From the NCBI GenBank assembly GCA_016783505.1, contig JADHWK010000001.1, positions 124,001 through 188,000 on the forward strand: a DNA stretch of 64,000 bases. Direction: 5' to 3'. A model generated the notes under the pieces. It was given only the letters and a program-made list of their open reading frames with translations, did not search any database and had not been told where the DNA came from. Within the stretch, counting starts at the first letter, position 1. Each line of letters starts with the position of its first letter. The position numbers and the translations under genes were made by a program. The DNA comes from Candidatus Zhuqueibacterota bacterium (GTDB lineage Bacteria; BS750m-G25). Shown here in pieces: positions 35,801 to 43,738 of this stretch.

Positions 35801-35901
35801 CCCTGGCGCACCGGTACCCCGGCCGGGTCCCAACCGATCTGAGCATGAACTAAATAACCCACTAAAAAGCCAAATCCTATCAACCATTTAAAGACTCTCA
35901 T
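32821..35901 (-). CDS. Sorting-tagged protein with 16 tandem propeller-like repeats
   Basis: This is a 1026-residue exported protein. A signal peptide (1-20) is followed by 16 tandem repeats of about 54-60 residues filling almost the entire protein. Each follows GxxVCxxxxxQxxPxxVxDGxGGxIVAWxDxRxxxxDIYAQRxxxxGxxLW. Repeats 9, 10 and 12 are the most divergent. The pattern suggests beta-blade units, possibly two propellers of eight blades. The protein ends in the sorting domain (NYPNPFNA) with the terminal RKMILLR. No catalytic motif was seen. Its function is unknown; binding of a polysaccharide or protein partner is a guess. AAAGGAG lies upstream of the ATG. The gene is followed by the M14 gene. 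Confidence 0.8.
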   Translation of the reverse strand: MRVFKWLIGFGFLVGYLVHAQIGWDPAGVPVRQGHHIEWNRAGASDGAGGAIYLWSDCRNGQRDLFAQRVAGDGNLLWGEGGTVVCAELDRQEDPVVVVDGAGGVVVAWVDFRADTAGDIYAQRISGAGELLWDPAGVPLCTAFDIQIAIGITGDGAGGIIVAWVDSRSGADGDIYAQRVDGSGQVPPGWPLNGVAVCAQPGGQSGLTIEDDGAGGAIIAWWDRRQANDHQIYAQWVGANGQLLWEEGGTPVCDFIGNQDHPKLIPDGSGGVYIVWHDQREDDGDLYIQRMDGSGFPQWPDGGIGLCTLPKKQQNPRLVPDGAGGAIVIWHDNRNDPTNTLADIYAQRISPDGTLLWDTDGAPVCTADGDQIEARLRGDGFGGVVVAWEDERNGGIPYNDIYAQRLNTDGDTLWAADGILVSGANYHQFSPLVREDGSGGAILAWGDTRKGSPGIYVQHIGALGTPLWPGEDGFQLEWGIDGDAKHPRVIPKGSAQVLAIWEDQRLGRMGTRVFAQTLDTTGLVQWWVNGNDAGLWADVNSYIGDYYPVITPDGTGGGIIASEARVDDSLQIFLQRIDSHGDTLWGRNGIHLFPTGHDQIKPTIVGNGEGGAFVGWTDFPYFSDPNVYLQRVDSSGGILWGSAGEQISLGFGEDFPYGSIYDGQGGSFIVWRGGFQDYNIFVQHLDGDGGVVSGWPPGGLVVSGAVGNQVYPRAVPDGFGGVIVVWEDGRDASTELTTDIYAQRVAGDGTILWKVEGPDSLSGLPVVMMPNDQKGPVLAADGQEGVFIGWKDFRNGIDNNIYAQWISGVGECLWEENGVPICSAFGNQSQPAILRAAPDRIIIAWEDYRSGAADIYAQELNENGMGLWGENGAVVCDYHNHQVDPILVTDYAGGAIVLWEDLRSSGKALLRNIYAQRVNDLWVGIEGNGLHGGITSFELFPNYPNPFNASTTLHFRLAQQDWVDLVVYNIRGRLVCTLYTGPLFPGEYRVGWDGNDELGRKVASGIYFGHLKTVGSGRIRKMILLR

Positions 35902-36267
35902 GACCTACATCTCCTTTCCATTGCATCATTGTGTCTTCGGAATATAATTTTGTCATCTGTGACTTGAAATTTTATTGTCCAGTCGAGTTTGACCCAAAAG
36001 TCACTATAGCGTAAGCCGGGTTAATCAGGTCCGTCAGGCGCCGGACTGATGCCTAACTGACGCCTTACCTAAAGGCATCCCACCGTAGTCGCAGGCTTTA
36101 CACCTGCGTATGATTTCGCACCCCGCACCCATAAAGGGTGCGGCTACATTTAAAAAGTTTCCCCCCAAAAAAACTGTTATTATAGACTTTCGATGAATGG
36201 AATGTTCCAGCGGATGACAACATCCGTCAGAAACGTAGTATTTTAAATTTGCCAAAGTTCAGGTTGA
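35902..36267. repeat. Gene-free stretch with three hairpin elements
   Basis: This is 366 bp between pilD and the propeller gene. It contains a GTCAGGCGCC palindrome (36032-36049), a hairpin with arms GCAGG/CCTGC near 36091-36107, and a perfect 8-bp hairpin CCGCACCC/GGGTGCGG (36123-36143). No gene was seen. Confidence 0.6.
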
Positions 36268-37047
36268 TTATAGTAACGACTGAACGAGCGATCGAACCCC
36301 CAAGAACAAATAATCCCCGCAGAATAGGGAGAGCCACGCCCCTAGGGCTAAAAATATTCCAAACGGAATCCGGTCCCCGAATCTCCTCCGGCCCAGAAGC
36401 ACTAGCACCGACCAGCCCACCAGCCCTAAAACAGCGGCCAAGAAGAGGGCCAAAAGGCCACGGGGCCAGCCCAAAAACAGCCCCACCATGGCTGTCAGTT
36501 TGATGTCTCCGCCCCCCATTCCCTTCTTCCTGAATAGCCACTGGCTTAGCCAGGCGATCCCCAGCAGAAGCCCGGCGCATAGGACCGCCCCCCCGATCCC
36601 GCTCAATACAGGAACGGGTCTGAAGGCGAAGAGGAAGAAAAGACCGACCCCCATGCCCGGAAAAACCAATCGGTCCGGCAGCAGAAAATACTGACCGTCA
36701 ATGAAGCTCAGGGCCACCAACAGGGAGCTGAAGATGATCATTTGGAAAAAAACCGATGATAAACCGAACTTCAAATAGGACGCCACCCACAAAATCGTGT
36801 TCAACAGCTCTACTACGGGATAGCGTGCTGGGATCGGGGAGCGACAGACCCGACATTTCCCCCCCAGCAAAAGGTAACTGATGAGGGGAATGTTGTCAGC
36901 CCATCGAATTGGGACCCCGCACCGGGGGCACCGGGACCCCGGCCTTAAGATTGACTCCCCCCGGGGGAGGCGGTGGATGAGGACGTTCAGAAAGCTTCCC
37001 GCCGCCAGCCCTAACAGAATAACGAAAATAATAATTAGAGTATTCAA
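36268..37047 (-). CDS. pilD: Prepilin peptidase / N-methyltransferase PilD
   Basis: This is a 259-residue aspartic membrane peptidase of the A24 family that cleaves the prepilin leader and N-methylates the new N-terminus. The methyltransferase part has SFLNVLIHRLPRGES and the zinc-binding double CxxC (CPRCG...CRVCR). The two catalytic aspartates lie in FIDGQYFLLPD and in GGGDIKLTAMVGLFLGW. Eight or so membrane helices fit the family. The start codon is a TTG (37045-37047) with a natural-looking N-terminus (NTLIIIFVILLGL). It processes the prepilins encoded at 51911-54827. It is the last pilus gene in the transcription direction, after a terminator-like hairpin. Confidence 0.92.
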   Translation of the reverse strand: MNTLIIIFVILLGLAAGSFLNVLIHRLPRGESILRPGSRCPRCGVPIRWADNIPLISYLLLGGKCRVCRSPIPARYPVVELLNTILWVASYLKFGLSSVFFQMIIFSSLLVALSFIDGQYFLLPDRLVFPGMGVGLFFLFAFRPVPVLSGIGGAVLCAGLLLGIAWLSQWLFRKKGMGGGDIKLTAMVGLFLGWPRGLLALFLAAVLGLVGWSVLVLLGRRRFGDRIPFGIFLALGAWLSLFCGDYLFLGVRSLVQSLL

Positions 37048-37066
37048 TCTATATGATTAAATATCA

Positions 37067-37092
37067 GAAAAGACACCTCGAAGTGTCTTTTC
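37067..37092 (-). terminator. Hairpin terminator between pilC and pilD
   Basis: A 10-bp perfect stem, GAAAAGACAC (37067-37076) with GTGTCTTTTC (37083-37092), closes a 6-nt loop. On the minus strand the 3' arm is T-rich (CTTTTC) and is followed by ATATTTAATC. It may end or attenuate transcription after pilC, so pilD may need its own promoter. Confidence 0.55.
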
Positions 37093-37156
37093 CAAGCAGG
37101 AATGAATTCTATTCTTAAAATGTTATATTATTTTCAAATCCCATTCAAGTCCTATC

Positions 37157-38407
37157 CTAAAGACCCCTCCTCAGGGCGGCTCCCAGGTAAAAGACGGGCA
37201 GGTAGATGGTGATAATTATAGATCCGATGACCACCCCAATGATAACGATGAGGATGGGCTCAATTAGGGAAGTCAGTCGGTCCACAATGGCGTCCACCTG
37301 CTTTTCATAGAAGATAGCCGCCTTGTTCAGCAGCCGGTCCATCTCACCGGTTTCCTCACCGGTGGCGATAAGCTGGAGGAGAATGGCGGGAAAGACCATG
37401 GTCTTCTTGAGGGCATTGGAAATGCTGAATCCGTCCTTGATCAGCCCCCTCGCCTGTGACAGTCCCCGTTCGATCACCTTATTGCCCACCACCCTCTGGG
37501 ACAGACTAATAGCCTCCATGATGGGCACCCCGGAGCCTATCAACACCCCGAAGGTCTTGGAAAATTTGTTCATAATGGCATTCTTAAGCAGGGAGCCCAG
37601 AACGGGAAATGCCAACAAAAGTCGGTCGAAGATAAACCGCCCCCGGTCAGTCATAGCAAGTAGCCAGAGAGAAATGAGGACCAATAGGGTGATCCCGCAG
37701 GCGGACAGGAAATTTTGGCTGATGGCCTGGCTGGCCCCCATCAGCATACGGGTAGGCCCTGGCAACTGGGCCCCTAACTTGGCATAAACCTCCCGGAACA
37801 TGGGGATAACGAACACAAAAATACCGATCAGCATGATCACCAGAAAGATGAATACGAAGAGGGGATAAGACATGGCCGAAAATACCTTGCGCCGAGTATC
37901 CGCCAGGGCTTCTATGTAATCCGACAGATCCTCCAGGATAGTGTGCAGATTGCCGCTGATCTCCCCTGCCTTGACCAACGCCACATACATGGGGGAGAAA
38001 ACGCCGGGATGCTTCTCCAGGGCGTCAGAAAGGGAAAAACCCTTCTTGATGTCAACGCTCAGCCGGCCCAGCACCTTTCGGAATCGTCTGTTTTTCTCCT
38101 CGTACTGGAGGCCAACGATAGATTTTTCCAGCGTCAGTCCCGCCGAGAACATAGTAGAGAGCTGCCGGGTGAAAAAGACCAGTATCTCTAAGGGCACCCG
38201 GGTCCGCAACCTATAGAAGAACAGAGCCACCTGATCCCCCAGGGCGGTCTTTTTCAAGGCGGTCTCCTTTTTGGCCTCCCGAACGGACAGGATGGTGCCC
38301 CCCTTCCCCTTCAACAGACTGATGGCAGCATCCAGATCAGAGGCCCGAACGAGACTCTCCTCCCGGCGGCCGCTGGGATCACGGATGACGTAACTATAAG
38401 TAGGCAT
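37157..38407 (-). CDS. pilC: Type IV pilus inner-membrane platform protein PilC (GspF family)
   Basis: This 416-residue protein has two GspF domains (about 75-200 and 280-400), each ending in membrane helices. The first contains FFTRQLSTMFSAGLTLEKSI and ALVKAGEISGNLHTILEDL, and the second NKFSKTFGVLIGSGVPIMEAI and IATGEETGEMDRLLNKAAIFYE. These are the family signatures. PilC couples the cytoplasmic ATPases to pilin insertion into the growing fibre. The N-terminal part (Y-x-Y and a basic region) is typical for interaction with PilB. It is one gene away from pilB, separated by the DUF2283 gene. Confidence 0.93.
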   Translation of the reverse strand: MPTYSYVIRDPSGRREESLVRASDLDAAISLLKGKGGTILSVREAKKETALKKTALGDQVALFFYRLRTRVPLEILVFFTRQLSTMFSAGLTLEKSIVGLQYEEKNRRFRKVLGRLSVDIKKGFSLSDALEKHPGVFSPMYVALVKAGEISGNLHTILEDLSDYIEALADTRRKVFSAMSYPLFVFIFLVIMLIGIFVFVIPMFREVYAKLGAQLPGPTRMLMGASQAISQNFLSACGITLLVLISLWLLAMTDRGRFIFDRLLLAFPVLGSLLKNAIMNKFSKTFGVLIGSGVPIMEAISLSQRVVGNKVIERGLSQARGLIKDGFSISNALKKTMVFPAILLQLIATGEETGEMDRLLNKAAIFYEKQVDAIVDRLTSLIEPILIVIIGVVIGSIIITIYLPVFYLGAALRRGL

Positions 38408-38516
38408 AGGACATAACTGTCACTATCATGGGATTTCTAAGAATCAGTCTGAATGCAAATCGCAAAATTACTTTGTTTTATCGGTTATATTAATTTACGT
38501 TTTCATTTTGCATTTT

Positions 38517-38532
38517 TCCCGAATTTTCGGGA
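38517..38532. repeat. TCCCGAA-family palindrome
   Basis: TCCCGAATTTTCGGGA, a near-perfect palindrome, sits between the DUF2283 gene and pilC. Confidence 0.65.
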
Positions 38533-38608
38533 CATTTTGCATTTATCCATTGCGCCTATCAATTAGTTGTTACCATTCCCATTAAAGAGAGAAATGTTAA
38601 CCCTAATC

Positions 38609-38884
38609 TTACACTAACAGGCTTTTCTCTACCTCAAAATTCACCCTAAAAGGCAGATGAAAATCTGCATCTTGCTTAGCAAAAGAAATTGAAAAATCAG
38701 TAATTGTAAATCCAACCAATTCCTTTGTTTCGGGATGAAATCGCAAGATTATATTGTCACCGTATTCAACATAGTCTGTATATTCAGGATGTCCTTTGGT
38801 GACATAGAGCACATCTGCTTCACGATCATAAAACATACTGAACATATTTGATTTATTCATCACCATCATCTCTGGATTAGACAT
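38609..38884 (-). CDS. DUF2283 family protein
   Basis: This 91-residue protein carries the DUF2283 core YDREADVLYVTKGHPE...GDNIILRFHPETKELVGFTITDFS, a small beta-rich domain often found in loci with toxin-antitoxin-like mobility. Its biochemical role is unknown. It sits alone between pilB and pilC, 40 bp from the pilB stop. No ribosome-binding site stands out before the ATG at 38882-38884. It might be a late insertion in the pilus operon. Confidence 0.75.
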   Translation of the reverse strand: MSNPEMMVMNKSNMFSMFYDREADVLYVTKGHPEYTDYVEYGDNIILRFHPETKELVGFTITDFSISFAKQDADFHLPFRVNFEVEKSLLV

Positions 38885-38924
38885 GTTTTGCGGAGCAAAT
38901 TTCCAAATCCCCCTTATCGTCCCA

Positions 38925-40661
38925 TCATTCCTGGATCGTGGATCGCAGGACTTCTTTAACCGTAGTAATACCTTCGATCACCTTACGGATGCCCGAATCA
39001 CGCAGGGTAATCATTCCCAGGGAAAGAGCTTTTTCCCGGACATCCTCTAAATTGGCATTGTCGTAGATGAGCCGACGTATGGGTTGCTTGATTTCCAGGA
39101 TCTCAAAAATACCCGTCCGCCCGAAGTACCCGGTGTTACGGCAGTGGACACATCCCTTGCTTAAGTAAAAGAGGGTCTCTTTGTGCTCGGATGGGTCCAG
39201 ATCCAGCATCTCCAGTTCGGCGACCGAGGGACGATAGGACTCCTTGCAATGGGGGCAGATGGTGCGAACCAGCCGCTGGGACATGACCAGATTTAGGCAG
39301 GAACCCACCAGAAAAGGGGGTACCCCGATGTCTAAAAGGCGGGTGATGGTGGATGGGGCGTCGTTAGCGTGTAGGGTGGAGAAGACCAGATGGCCGGTGA
39401 GGGAGAACTTCACCGCAATGTCAGCCGTCTCGGCGTCCCGGATCTCACCGATCAGGAGGATGTCCGGATCCTGACGCAGGATGAATTTCAGGGTGCTGGC
39501 GAAGGTGAGCCCGATCTTCTCCTTGACCTGAACCTGATTGATCCCGTCCTGCTGGTATTCCACTGGGTCCTCTACGGTGGTGATATTGATTTCCGTAGAC
39601 TTGATCTCCTGGAGGGCGGCGTGCATGGTGGTAGATTTTCCACTCCCGGTGGGGCCCGCGATGATAATCATTCCATAGGGCTGGACGATCCATTTGCGGA
39701 AGATAGAGAGCATGCGCTGCTCGAATCCCAGTTGAGTCAGATCCATGCTAAAGCCCGTCTTATCCAGCAGGCGGAGCACGATCTTCTCCCCGAACACAGT
39801 TGGCAGCACAGACACTCGAATATCCAAATCCTTTTCCGGGGATCTGACAGTAAATCGTCCGTCCTGGGGGAGACGATGCTCGGCGATGTTCAGCCGGGAC
39901 AGGATTTTGATCCGGGAGACCACCCCGGGGAGGGAGGACTTGGGGACCGCCATTACCTCCCGGAGCACCCCATCAACCCGCAAGCGCACCACCATTGATT
40001 CCTGGGTAGTCTCGATATGGATGTCGGTAGCCCGCTCCCTGATGGCCTCCACCAGCATCATGTTCACCAGCTTAACGATGGGGGCATCGGCCAGGTCGGC
40101 CGGCATCTGGCTCATGTCAATCTCACCCTCCTCTTCCCCCTCTTCGGTCTCCCCGAAGAATCGCAGATCCTCCATCAGTTCGCTGACCTCACCCGACTTG
40201 CGGACCCGCACATAGAGCCTTTCAATGGCCTTGGAAATCCCGTCCTTGGTGGCGATCACCGGCTCCACCTGGAGCTTGGTCAGCTTTGACAGGTTGTCTA
40301 AAGCTACGATGTCGTCGGGGTCAATCATGGCCACCCGGAGGACGTTGTCGTGGCGGCGGAGGGCGATTAAGTTGTTGTCCCGGGCGAAGGACTCCGGGAT
40401 CAGGGATACGATTTTCTCGTCCGCTTCTAAGAGCTCATCGTCACCCACGGCGGCGATGCCCATCTGCTTGGCCAGGGCCTGGATGATCTTCCGACCGGTC
40501 AGAAGCTCCAGGTCCACCAGCACATCCCCCAGTTTTTTCTTAACCTTTTTCTGTTCGGCCAAGCTCCTATCCAACTGTTCCTGGGTGATGAACCCCTCCT
40601 TCACCAGGATAGAGCCTAACCGTTCGAATTGGGGACTGTAACCCCCTGATCTCTCAGCCAT
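38925..40661 (-). CDS. pilB: Type IV pilus assembly ATPase PilB (GspE family)
   Basis: This is a 578-residue ATPase that powers pilus extension. An N-terminal MshEN-type domain (about 10-150, LGSILVKEGFITQEQLDRSLAEQ) is followed by a linker with a glutamate-rich stretch. The C-terminal domain has Walker A GPTGSGKST (336-344), an Asp box, a Walker B LLIGEIRDAETAD and a His box GHLVFSTLHANDAPS. A tetracysteine zinc motif, CPHCKE...CVHCRNTG, lies near the C-terminus. The length is normal for PilB. It follows the Ig-repeat lipoprotein gene by 27 bp. Confidence 0.95.
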   Translation of the reverse strand: MAERSGGYSPQFERLGSILVKEGFITQEQLDRSLAEQKKVKKKLGDVLVDLELLTGRKIIQALAKQMGIAAVGDDELLEADEKIVSLIPESFARDNNLIALRRHDNVLRVAMIDPDDIVALDNLSKLTKLQVEPVIATKDGISKAIERLYVRVRKSGEVSELMEDLRFFGETEEGEEEGEIDMSQMPADLADAPIVKLVNMMLVEAIRERATDIHIETTQESMVVRLRVDGVLREVMAVPKSSLPGVVSRIKILSRLNIAEHRLPQDGRFTVRSPEKDLDIRVSVLPTVFGEKIVLRLLDKTGFSMDLTQLGFEQRMLSIFRKWIVQPYGMIIIAGPTGSGKSTTMHAALQEIKSTEINITTVEDPVEYQQDGINQVQVKEKIGLTFASTLKFILRQDPDILLIGEIRDAETADIAVKFSLTGHLVFSTLHANDAPSTITRLLDIGVPPFLVGSCLNLVMSQRLVRTICPHCKESYRPSVAELEMLDLDPSEHKETLFYLSKGCVHCRNTGYFGRTGIFEILEIKQPIRRLIYDNANLEDVREKALSLGMITLRDSGIRKVIEGITTVKEVLRSTIQE

Positions 40662-40688
40662 GATTGATACGCAATCAAAAAAACTTCT

Positions 40689-43439
40689 TTATCGCCCTAA
40701 TATTTCAACCATTATGTTAACCGGATCAGATGAAACACCCCAACCATGTGCGGATGCTTCAACCTGAGAGTCTTTTGAAGTCTGACCTGCAGCCACATCT
40801 AAGGTATACTGCAGTTCAGCTATTAACCAAAGCTTTGCCACACCTTCACTATTGGTAGTATCAAAATCCTGCTGAAACGGTACAATTGGGTCTGGGCAAA
40901 TTCCATCATCTTCTGGTCTATAGAATATCCCAAAATTACTGGAACTAAAATCTATTTGAACCCCAGAAATCGGATTGCCTGAATTGTCATGCAAGGTAGC
41001 AATACATTCAAACTCAGCCGGGTCCCCCTGCTGGGGATTACCGTAATTCCAATATATAGGAATGACATCCAAATTAACTTCGCATTGAACCAACGGCAGA
41101 TCATAATCTAACGTGTCCGAGATAGTATTGCCCTCAGCAGTGGTGCACGACGCGATAATCCTAACGGTGCTTAAGGATGCCCAATAAGGAAAGGTTAAAA
41201 TGGTATGGGCCAGCCCCTCTGTGGAATCACCGTTGGCGTCCGCATTTCCAGTGTGAGCCCCTCCCTGAATGGAAATCTCGGAGGTGTCGGGAACGTCAAG
41301 GGTGAAGGTAACGGCGGTACCATTCTGCACCGGATTTGCCCATTCATCGTTGACCATTGCCGTGACCCAGATATACCAGTAAGCCCCAACACCCGTCAAA
41401 TCACTGCCCACATTCAGACCAATAGCATAAGGGGATCCGGCTACGATAACTACATTACGGTTAGTAGCCTCAATGACATGATGGACAGTATCATTAATGA
41501 CAACCTCCGTCCACGCCCGGACGGTCACGATTCCTTTGACGGTGCCGCTGTTCAGGGTTGCCCTGGCTACCCCATTGCTGGTCTGGCTGGAATCGGATTC
41601 CCCCTCAATAAATATATTCACACCCCCACCGGGGTCGCTGACTATTTCGAAATGAACCCAGGTTCCATCAGGAACATAATTATAGCTGGCATCATAAACG
41701 GTGGCCAACAGGGTAGCGGATTCCGTTCCCCCCGTCCCGGCCACCTGAATTAGATTGGGTGACGCACTGAGGGTAATAGAGCTAGCCGCCCCTGATTCGA
41801 TGGTCACCGAAATAGAATCAACAATATTTCCAACAGAGGCCTTAATCTTAGCCACCCCGGCCTCAGCCCCGGCATTGAAGGGTACCTGAACCGCCCCAGT
41901 ATCATCGGTCACCGCCTCGGGGGTAATATAGCCCAGGTCGGTCTCAAAGGCCACCATTATTTCAGTCAATAGATTGCCGGTGCTATCGGAGACCACCGCT
42001 TTAATATTGGAGGTTTCCCCAGCATTTATGGTCCTGGGATTGGCGGTAAGCCCGATGGCGAATGGGGGTCCAGGGACGAACTCGATATGCAGGATGTTAG
42101 AGATCACCCCCCCGGCTTCCGCCGTCAAGGTGGCGGTTCCCACCTCATTACCGGTGACAAATTTAACCGAAGCCACCCCCCCCTGGTCCGTCAACACATT
42201 ATTGGAAAGGAAGCTTCCCCTGTCCGTATCGAAAAGCACCCTAATGGGAACGAAGGCCGCTTCTACCCCCCCATCGGGCAGTCTCTGGTACACCGTGGCC
42301 CGCACCCAGGTGGTATCGGTCCCGCTGGCCACCAGTTCCCCCACCGGTGCGTCTGTGGTCAGGTCTATGTAATCAACCGGGGGAAGGGAGTCAATCATGA
42401 TGTAGATGGTGTCCCTCACCGCCTGGTTGTCATAGAGCCAAACCAAGATCATGGCCGAATCGGGTACAGTAACAACCCCGTGATCGTCAAACTGGGTCAC
42501 CCCAATACCCGAAGAATCAGTGTAGATGGGAGAGCCGATGGTAGTCCCTACGGGCCAGGTAGAAAAATAGACCTCCGCATTGGGGATGGGGGAATTATGA
42601 ACATCCTTAACCAATACGGTGACGTTGGCGCACGTGCTTGGATTATTATCAGCATACATTAGCTTTGTGTCCGTCCATAAGATCAAGGTATCCTGGGTGA
42701 ACGGGGTGGGGTTTATGGTAATGTCCACTGAGTGGGATTTGGAGCCCACCCGGCCCACCACGTGGGCAACCCCGTATTCCCCCATGGCGTTGAACTGGGT
42801 GGTCACCTCGCCGTTTTCATCAGTGAGCCCGGGCTGATTCACCGAACCCAGGTCAGTCTCAAATTCGATCAAGACACTGTCTATGGTTAACCCTGATGCA
42901 TCACGAACCTTGGCTGTGATCGTGGATAATCCCGGCGTTCCCGGGGGAACGTTGATGACCACCGGGCTTGCAGTAACATAAATAGTATCAACCACACGGG
43001 TGGTTGATGTTGGTCGGATATGAATGCTATCTATACCGCTGTGGGAACCCACTCTGGCAATAATAAAAACCAAGCCCGTATCCCCGGGAATGGACGTAAA
43101 TTGAGTGCTCACAGTGCCGTTACTTACTGTTGTATCGGGGTTCGGAAGATCAATTATACCCCAGGCGGTGCTGGATGTATCCAACTCAAAACCTACAGAA
43201 ACCCCTTGAACGGCGATTCCCGTAACCGTAGTCACATGAGCGGTTACAGTAGCACTTCTTGCTTGACCGGGGGCAACATTGAGGATGCCCGGATCAGTTG
43301 TCACCGTAACCCTTCCCACCGTGCTGATTTTCTCCTGTTCCTCCTCCTCGGCGGTGGGGGACTGACGCCGGTCGCAGGTGGTCAAAAACCCCAGCCCAAA
43401 GACGACCAATAAACCCAACGGTATAATAATCTTTCTCAT
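40689..43439 (-). CDS. Ig-like-repeat (Big-1/invasin type) lipoprotein in the pilus cluster
   Basis: This protein has about 916 residues from the ATG at 43437-43439, chosen for the strong AAAGGAGG site just upstream. The leader ends in a lipobox-like FLTTC, so it is probably a lipoprotein. The rest is about eight Ig-like repeats of 95-125 residues with the Big-1 hallmarks: xxATVxDxxGxPVxGVxVxFxTD early, then GxxTxFxxGxxxGxAxIxA. No sorting domain is present, and the C-terminus simply ends in a last repeat. It lies between pilQ and pilB in the same direction. Intimin/invasin-type repeats act as rigid extended stalks, so an adhesin or a periplasm/surface scaffold for the secretin is plausible but unproven. 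Confidence 0.78.
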   Translation of the reverse strand: MRKIIIPLGLLVVFGLGFLTTCDRRQSPTAEEEEQEKISTVGRVTVTTDPGILNVAPGQARSATVTAHVTTVTGIAVQGVSVGFELDTSSTAWGIIDLPNPDTTVSNGTVSTQFTSIPGDTGLVFIIARVGSHSGIDSIHIRPTSTTRVVDTIYVTASPVVINVPPGTPGLSTITAKVRDASGLTIDSVLIEFETDLGSVNQPGLTDENGEVTTQFNAMGEYGVAHVVGRVGSKSHSVDITINPTPFTQDTLILWTDTKLMYADNNPSTCANVTVLVKDVHNSPIPNAEVYFSTWPVGTTIGSPIYTDSSGIGVTQFDDHGVVTVPDSAMILVWLYDNQAVRDTIYIMIDSLPPVDYIDLTTDAPVGELVASGTDTTWVRATVYQRLPDGGVEAAFVPIRVLFDTDRGSFLSNNVLTDQGGVASVKFVTGNEVGTATLTAEAGGVISNILHIEFVPGPPFAIGLTANPRTINAGETSNIKAVVSDSTGNLLTEIMVAFETDLGYITPEAVTDDTGAVQVPFNAGAEAGVAKIKASVGNIVDSISVTIESGAASSITLSASPNLIQVAGTGGTESATLLATVYDASYNYVPDGTWVHFEIVSDPGGGVNIFIEGESDSSQTSNGVARATLNSGTVKGIVTVRAWTEVVINDTVHHVIEATNRNVVIVAGSPYAIGLNVGSDLTGVGAYWYIWVTAMVNDEWANPVQNGTAVTFTLDVPDTSEISIQGGAHTGNADANGDSTEGLAHTILTFPYWASLSTVRIIASCTTAEGNTISDTLDYDLPLVQCEVNLDVIPIYWNYGNPQQGDPAEFECIATLHDNSGNPISGVQIDFSSSNFGIFYRPEDDGICPDPIVPFQQDFDTTNSEGVAKLWLIAELQYTLDVAAGQTSKDSQVEASAHGWGVSSDPVNIMVEILGR

Positions 43440-43738
43440 CCCGTCCTCCTTTGAAGGCAATCCCCCGAATTTAAACCGTTACTTCAAGGTGGCACATTTT
43501 GTTGTCGTAAAAAATTCCAAACAGACCTTCATCCCGATACTTGGGAACTACAATCTAAAACCCTGCCCTTTGATTTTCGCGGTTTACTTCCCTTCTCGCG
43601 GTTACAAATCAACCCAAAACTTGCCATCTATCATTGATTTCAAGGATATCTTGTAACCGCGAAAGTTCTCTTAACGCGAAAAATTTTGAACCCCCAATGA
43701 ATAATCCAAACAGAAGCGATGTCATTATCAAGGTTTAA
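43440..43738. repeat. Intergenic region with long-spaced inverted repeat
   Basis: TCGCGGTTACAA (43596-43607) and TTGTAACCGCGA (43651-43662) form a perfect 12-bp inverted repeat with a 43-nt spacer. TTTTCGCGGTT (43574) and AACGCGAAAA (43673) add outer partial copies. A partial TTGCTTCAAGG-type unit lies at 43479-43496. No gene was seen. Confidence 0.65.

Noticed and set aside
34861-35853. 330-residue plus-strand frame
   Set aside because: It lies entirely inside the repeat region of the minus-strand propeller gene and mirrors its repeats. It has no family features and is a shadow of the real gene.
32821-35901. Regular spacing of GGGCGTAGATGTC-like sequence suggesting a CRISPR array
   Set aside because: The repeats are about 165 bp apart, degenerate, and encode the propeller repeats in frame. 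There are no spacers and no cas genes.
38517-38532. Intrinsic terminator
   Set aside because: The stem has its T-run on the upstream side relative to the minus-strand genes, so it fits a repeat better than a terminator.
42087-42662. 191-residue plus-strand frame inside the Ig-repeat gene
   Set aside because: It is a shadow of the strong minus-strand reading frame, with low-complexity translation.
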